From assembly GCA_016719605.1 (NCBI GenBank), contig JADJYW010000026.1, forward strand, positions 1 through 48,354: a stretch of DNA of 48,354 nucleotides. Reading direction: 5' to 3'. Every line of letters starts with the position of its first letter. Positions within the stretch are counted from its first letter, which is position 1. This document shows positions 43,891 through 48,354 of the stretch, in pieces. Source of the DNA: Lewinellaceae bacterium (lineage in GTDB: Bacteria; Bacteroidota; Bacteroidia; Chitinophagales; Saprospiraceae). Made by a program: the position numbers and the translations under genes. The notes under the pieces were generated by a model. That model was not told where the DNA came from. It saw only the letters and a list, made by a program, of their open reading frames with translations, and made no database searches.

Positions 43891-44164
43891 AGCAGTGCGT
43901 ATCCCGAAAAATGCTTTGTAATTACCTCAGGTAAACTCTGTACTCTTTTCTGTACCTATGCTTTTAAAAAATACTGTTAAATCATTGATTATCAATATTT
44001 TAAACCAAAGTGCTTTTTTAAAGAAAGTTTAACCCCACACGGGAGATTGCACTGCATAGAGACAGGAAAACCAGCTGCCAAATGTCCTGCATACCGGGTG
44101 TCCCGAGGCAACCGCCGTTCGAACCCATTCCCTACTTTTGTCCGAATTCAAACCAGACAAACGC
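43891..44164. other. AT-rich intergenic region, likely element/chromosome junction
   Basis: 274 nt without a credible gene. It changes from the AT-rich spacer after the regulator to a more GC-rich leader of the GH109-like gene. I found no convincing direct repeat with the 3607-3650 gap on the other side and no tRNA gene. Confidence 0.5.
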
Positions 44165-45506
44165 ATGCGCACCACACGAAGAGATTTTATCAAGTCGTCC
44201 GGCTCTGGCTTTGGCGCCCTGATCCTGCCGAACTCGCTTTTTTCCTATCCCAACCATAAAAAAACGCAAAAAAGTCCGCCTGGGATTCATTGCCATGGGC
44301 ATGGGGGCAGGTCTTGTTGCAGGGGAAATGATCCGTCGCGATGATGTTGACATCATGGCTATCGCCGATCCCGACCGGGCATGCTCCAGCGGGGACAGCA
44401 ATTGTTGAAAATGGCAACCGCCCGCCCGCCAGGGAATTCGGCAAGGGGGACTACGACTACCAAAATTTGCTGAAGGAGGCAGATATTGACGCCGTGCTGA
44501 TCGCCTCGCCCTGGGAGTGGCACAAGACGCAGGCAGTGGAGGCGATGTATGCCCGGAAAATCGTGGGGCTGGAAGTAGCAGGCGCCATCACCCTGAAGGA
44601 ATGCGGGAGTACGTCAAAGCATACACGAGGAAACCCGGGTGCCGATTATGGTGCTGGAAAATGTCGCTACCGGCGCGATGTCATGGCAGTGCTTCAGATG
44701 GTGCGCAAGGGTATGTTCGGCGAGGTCATTCACGGTCAGGGCGGGTACCTGCACGACTTGCGCGGGGTGTTGTTCAACGACGGCGTCACGCCGTACAACT
44801 CCGGCGTTGAGTTTGGCGAAAAAGGCTTCAGCGAAGCCAAATGGCGCACCAACCACTATGTAAACCGGAACGGCGAACTGTACCCCACGCACGGCCTCGG
44901 GCCAATCAGCGTCGTCATGGATATCAAATCCGGGGCAATCGCCTGCTGCGCCTGTCCTCCTTTGCCTCAAATCGAGGGCCTGCACAAGTGATCGTGGAGC
45001 ATCCAAAATAAGAAGGAAGGAGCTTGAACCCCCAGGTGCACTTCAAAACGGAGGGCGATGTGGTGACCCACCCAAATCCAGTGCGCCAACGGCGAAACAA
45101 CCCGCTTACCCACGACACCAGCCTCTCAGCGTCCGTACAATCTGGGGTTCCGGGTGCAGGGCACCGAAGGGCTGTGGCAAGACTTCGGTTGGGGTGAAAA
45201 AAACCAGGGATTCATCTATTTTGAAAAACAGATGAACCACACACACCGATGGGACAACTCCGAAAAGTGGCTGGACGAGTACGACCACCCGCTCTGGAAA
45301 AACTACGCCGAGGACGCCAAAAGACTCGCACGGCGCAGGCGGGACTTCTTCGTGATGAATTCCTTCATCGAGGCATCAAGCGCAAACATTGAGTTCCCGC
45401 TGGATGTGTACGATCTGGCTACCTGGTGGCCATCACGCCATTGAGCGAAAAGTCGGTGAAAAACAACGGCGCGGTGGAAATACCGGATTTCACCAAGGGC
45501 CCCTGA
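44165..45506 (+). CDS. Gfo/Idh/MocA-fold oxidoreductase, GH109-like (frameshifted)
   Basis: Begins MRTTRRDFIKSSGSGFGALI, a Tat (twin-Arg) signal, so it is exported folded. A nucleotide-binding part (VRLGFIAMGMGAG-like, DVDIMAIADPD) follows. Segments VNRNGELYPTHGLGPISVVM, GFRVQGTEGLWQDFGWG, DFFVMNSFIEASSANIEFPL and the end PLSEKSVKNNGAVEIPDFTK fit the NAD-dependent glycosidase family GH109. At least three one-base shifts split the gene. GH109 enzymes remove alpha-linked N-acetylgalactosamine. The substrate is not proven here. It seems chromosomal and lies beside a kinase and a hexose phosphomutase. Confidence 0.75.
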
Positions 45507-45533
45507 AGACCAGAAAACCCGTGTTCGGGTTCG

Positions 45534-46597
45534 ATGGGGCATTTTAAAACGGGCAAACCGATGAGGAAATCCAGTATATCGCCGCGCAGTTTTTGCCTTT
45601 ACCACCCAAACGAGATAACGGTGCAACCCATCAAGGCGGGCTGATCAACAGGAGCGTTTCTTGATCACTACCGGCGGCTCGCCCGCCCGGTTTGTGCTCA
45701 GCAAGTCAACGACCACATTTCCCCCGACCGGATGCCATCGCCGGCAATGTTGAGCAGGTGAATGCCGTGCCCGCGGCGTCCGGCTACCCCCGGGAGTTGT
45801 GCCGGTTTCTAAAACTCCGACGCCGGCGCCTACGATGTTGGTGACGCCGCACACCCCTGGCGGATGCTGGCATATGGAAAACAGCGTCACGGTACCCAGG
45901 CGCTTACTCCGGAAATTTGCCCGGCAGGGCAAAGCGGCGTTCGAGTTGTTTTACCGGCACCTGAATGAATACGGCCAGAGCATCAGCCTGACGCCGGCGA
46001 TCTCGGATTTTATCAACTTCCGAAAACGTGTGTACTCGACTACCAATCGGCGCTGGTCCGGGGCTTGCCCGAACGACTGGAAAAGCCGGGCCGCTTGTTG
46101 CCGCAGTACAACTGAATATCGGCCTTCCCAAAAATGGACAGACCATGTTGGATGCCGGCAAACTGCCCCAACGGCATTCTATTCATGCCGACCACAAAAT
46201 CAGTAACGTGCTGTTTCACGCCACGCACCACACGGGTCTGGCCATCATTGACCTCGACACGGTCATGCACGGTACGCTGCTGTACGATTTCGGCGATATG
46301 GCCCGGTCCCATTGCAATACCGCCACCGAAGAGCGAGACGCCGCCGTGGCTTCGCCGTTCGATGCAGATTTGTACCAGGCGACCAAAGCCGGATTCCGAG
46401 GCCATCTGGCAGACTTTCTGGAGCCGGTCGAACTGGAAAACCTGGATTACAGCGCACAGGTGGTCGTGTTTATCCAGTGCTTGCGCTTTTTGACCGACTA
46501 CCTGACCGGCGACACCTACTACCGGGTCACCTTTCCAGAGCAAAACCTGGCTCGGGCGACGAATCAATTCAGGTTGTTTGCAGGGCTGGCGGCGTAG
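45534..46597 (+). CDS. APH-fold phosphotransferase, possibly N-acetylhexosamine kinase (frameshifted)
   Basis: About 350 aa in pieces. The N-terminal lobe is broken (GLINRSV; GSPARFVL). The catalytic loop SIHADHKISNVLFHATHHTG holds the H-x-D-x4-N Brenner motif, followed by LAIIDLDTVMHGTLLYDFGD, the DFG-equivalent. The end SAQVVVFIQCLRFLTDYLTG is typical of sugar/choline-type aminoglycoside-phosphotransferase-fold kinases in Bacteroidota. It lies between a GH109-like enzyme and a phosphohexomutase, which suggests phosphorylation of a hexosamine; aminoglycoside resistance is unlikely. The start is estimated. Confidence 0.7.
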
Positions 46598-46691
46598 CGG
46601 TTTTGACCGCAGAGACGCGGGTGTTGTTCACCGCAGAGACGCGTCTCCGCAGTAAAAACAACTCCGCGTCTCTGCGAAAAAGCACTCCACG

Positions 46692-48091
46692 CCTACAAAT
46701 AGCCGCCCGCGTCGCGTCCAGCATTTACGCCGGCACTCCGCCAAGATCCGGGCCTGGGCATACACGCGCAGCACCGGCTCGGTGCCGGATGCACGAATCA
46801 TCACCCATTTCTCGTCGCCGAGCAGGAATTTCCAGCCGTCCAAATCTTCCATGCCTTTGATGGTGTAGTTGCCGAAGGACTTGTACTGGCGGGCTTTGCA
46901 GGCTTTGATAACCGCCTGTTTTTGTTCTTCGCGGATGTGCAAGTCGTCGCGGTCGAAGGCGAATGCGCCGACCGTTTCGTACACTTCCTGCTGAGACCCT
47001 TGACCGTTTTGCCGGTTTTGGCCATGAATTCCAGCACGAGCAGGCCCATCCAGATGCCGTCGCGCTCCGGAATGTGGCCTTTCACGGCCAAGCCGCCCGA
47101 TTCTTCACCGCCCACGAGCACGTCCTCTTTGGTCATGATTTCGGCGATGTACTTGAAACCAACCTTTGTGTTTTCATACGGCAGGCCGAATTTCTCCGCC
47201 ATTTTTTCAACTTGTCCGTCACCGAGAAAGTGAATACAACCTTGCCGCGCATGTTTTTATATTTGTACAGGTACAACAGCAGGATGAGCAGGAGGTGGTG
47301 GCTGTCCACAAAGTTGCCGTCCTCGTCGTACATCCCGATGCGGTCGGCATCGCCGTCGTTGGCGAGGCCAGCGGTGATTTTCGGATTCTTTTTTACGATT
47401 TCGCTCCGGTCGAGCAGGTTGCGGTGGATGGGTTCGGGCGCTTTGCCGTGCATCCCGGGTTTCCGTCGCAGCGGAGGAACACGGAACGCGGGCAGAGTTT
47501 GCGCACGGCCTTTTGCCCGGCGCCGTACATAGCGTCGTAGGCGAGTTTGCCCGCATTTTGCTTGATGAGTTTCAGGTCAAAATTTTTCTTGACGTGGCGC
47601 AGATACATGGTTTCCAGGTCCGCGTCCACGAACAGTTTTTTCTGCACCAAATCGCTCATTGACGGCAATTTAGCCAAGGAACAAACATCGGGGATAAGTG
47701 CTTCCACCGCTGCGATGTCCGATGGGATGGAAGGCCCGCCGTAAGCGGCTTTTAGTTTGTAACCGTTGTAACTGGGTGGGTTGTGGCTGGCCGTGATGAC
47801 TACGCCGATGTCGGCTTTCAACTTGACCACGCCGAGGCTGACCATGGGGGTGTGACGAAACCCCACGGCGACATGGCATTTGATGCCGTAAGCAGCCAAC
47901 ACGCGGGCGGTGGTGGCGATGAAAAGCAGGCCGCCAAACCGGCAGTCGTGGCCGATAACGGCTTTTTTCATCTTGCGTTGTTTCATAAAGCGGGCAGTGG
48001 CTTCGGCCACGCGCTTTACGTTTTCTACGGTGTATTCGTCTGCGATGATGGCACGCCAGCCGTCGGTGCCGAATTTGATAGGTGTTGCCAT
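46692..48091 (-). CDS. Phosphoglucomutase/phosphomannomutase family enzyme (frameshifted)
   Basis: About 465 aa. Starts MATPIKFGTDGWRAIIADEY. All four family signatures are present: catalytic Ser loop GVVITASHNPPSYNGYK, metal loop DGDADRIG, sugar loop GGEESGG and phosphate loop RASGTEPVLRVYAQA. It interconverts hexose 1- and 6-phosphates. At least three one-base shifts (near 47400-47450, 47200-47220 and 46990) break the frame, and the stop near 46692 is estimated from the expected end MLDATRAAI. Convergent with the kinase gene. Confidence 0.85.
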
Positions 48092-48291
48092 TTTCGTTTT
48101 GAGTGTTGAGTGTTGAGTTTTGAATGGTTGCGCAGGGCAGCGGCAAAGAATATCGAAGCGCGGCGTACTTTTCCCAAGTCGGGCATTTTCTGATTATTTC
48201 CGTTCTATGCCAACCAGCAACCCTCAAACCGAAACCCTCCAGCCAGAACCCTTCATCCAAAAGCTTCAACCAGAAACCTTCCACCAGCATC

Positions 48292-48354
48292 ATGACCGAC
48301 ACCTACCGCCACAAGGTTTGCGTAAACGACTGGTGGATGCGCTGCGCCAAAAGG
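48292..48354 (+). CDS. pcm: Protein-L-isoaspartate O-methyltransferase, 5' end only
   Basis: Begins MTDTYRHK and, after restoring one G in a GG run at about 48314, continues GLRKRLVDALRQK, which matches the conserved start of Bacteroidota Pcm enzymes (repair of isoaspartate in aged proteins). The gene runs out of the window, so the call rests on 20 residues. This missing G is a clear case of a homopolymer error. The 200 nt before it hold nothing recognised. Confidence 0.55.
   Translation, partial: MTDTYRHKVCVNDWWMRCAKR

Noticed and set aside
44111..44135. TTCGAAC resembling a tRNA T-loop near the element's right edge, a possible attachment site
   Set aside because: The flanking five bases do not pair and no acceptor or anticodon arm is present.
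45534..46597. Antibiotic-resistance aminoglycoside phosphotransferase
   Set aside because: The fold is shared but the context and the HADHKISN loop fit sugar-type kinases; there is no resistance-gene similarity that I recognise.

Overview
This window most likely comes from a Bacteroidota chromosome, probably of a Saprospiraceae- or Chitinophagales-like lineage. The signs are a type IX secretion (T9SS) sorting domain on a YWTD-propeller protein, promoters of the form TTG-N19/20-TAnnTTTG, signal peptides ending in a Gln, start codons without Shine-Dalgarno but with A-rich leaders, a very large secreted RHS/YD-repeat protein, and tandem heavy-metal-efflux adaptors with the YTCPMHP metal-binding domain. 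Many genes are broken by single-base shifts at homopolymers. This looks more like uncorrected long-read consensus error than true decay, so I annotate the broken genes as single loci.

Layout. (1) 1-3606: chromosomal metal efflux, with the end of a TolC-like channel and two CusB-like adaptors. (2) 3649-17532, all minus: a dense operon-like run starting with a 231-aa candidate structural protein. It continues through about nine small membrane proteins, four of them only 38-53 aa with ATGA-type overlaps, then five exported fibre-like or fibre-associated proteins, then more small membrane proteins, a rhodanese and a 42-aa membrane peptide. (3) 17895-28013, plus: a YWTD/T9SS protein, a giant RHS protein with an AT-rich C-terminal HELVH metallopeptidase toxin, and a lipoprotein likely to be the immunity factor. 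An IS630 element (20278-21380) sits inside the RHS gene, and its removal restores the reading frame. (4) 28177-32607, minus: small membrane proteins plus a P-loop ATPase of FtsK/HerA/Zot type. (5) 32917-36760, plus: a four-TM coiled-coil protein, unknowns and a DUF1016/YhcG PDDEXK nuclease. (6) 36822-43328, minus: replication genes including DnaB and a probable initiator, opened by a DNA-binding regulator. A divergent regulator follows at 43435. (7) 44165 to the end: chromosomal GH109-like enzyme, APH-fold kinase, phosphohexomutase and the start of pcm.

Regions 2, 4, 5 and 6 together look like one integrated virus-like element of about 40 kb. It has a replication module, a divergent regulatory switch, an assembly/packaging-type ATPase, a candidate capsid, about 20 membrane proteins and exported fibres. 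I saw no terminase, portal, tail, relaxase, type IV secretion or integrase gene. This fits best with a tailless, membrane-assembled or membrane-containing virus that I cannot match to a described family. The RHS toxin/immunity locus would be cargo, or a later insertion.

Two DNA-level signals stand out: an array of seven TTTTCGG-type repeats at exact 11-bp spacing (32611-32690), and 17 perfect copies of AAATGCGG confined to the replication region (37612-42386).
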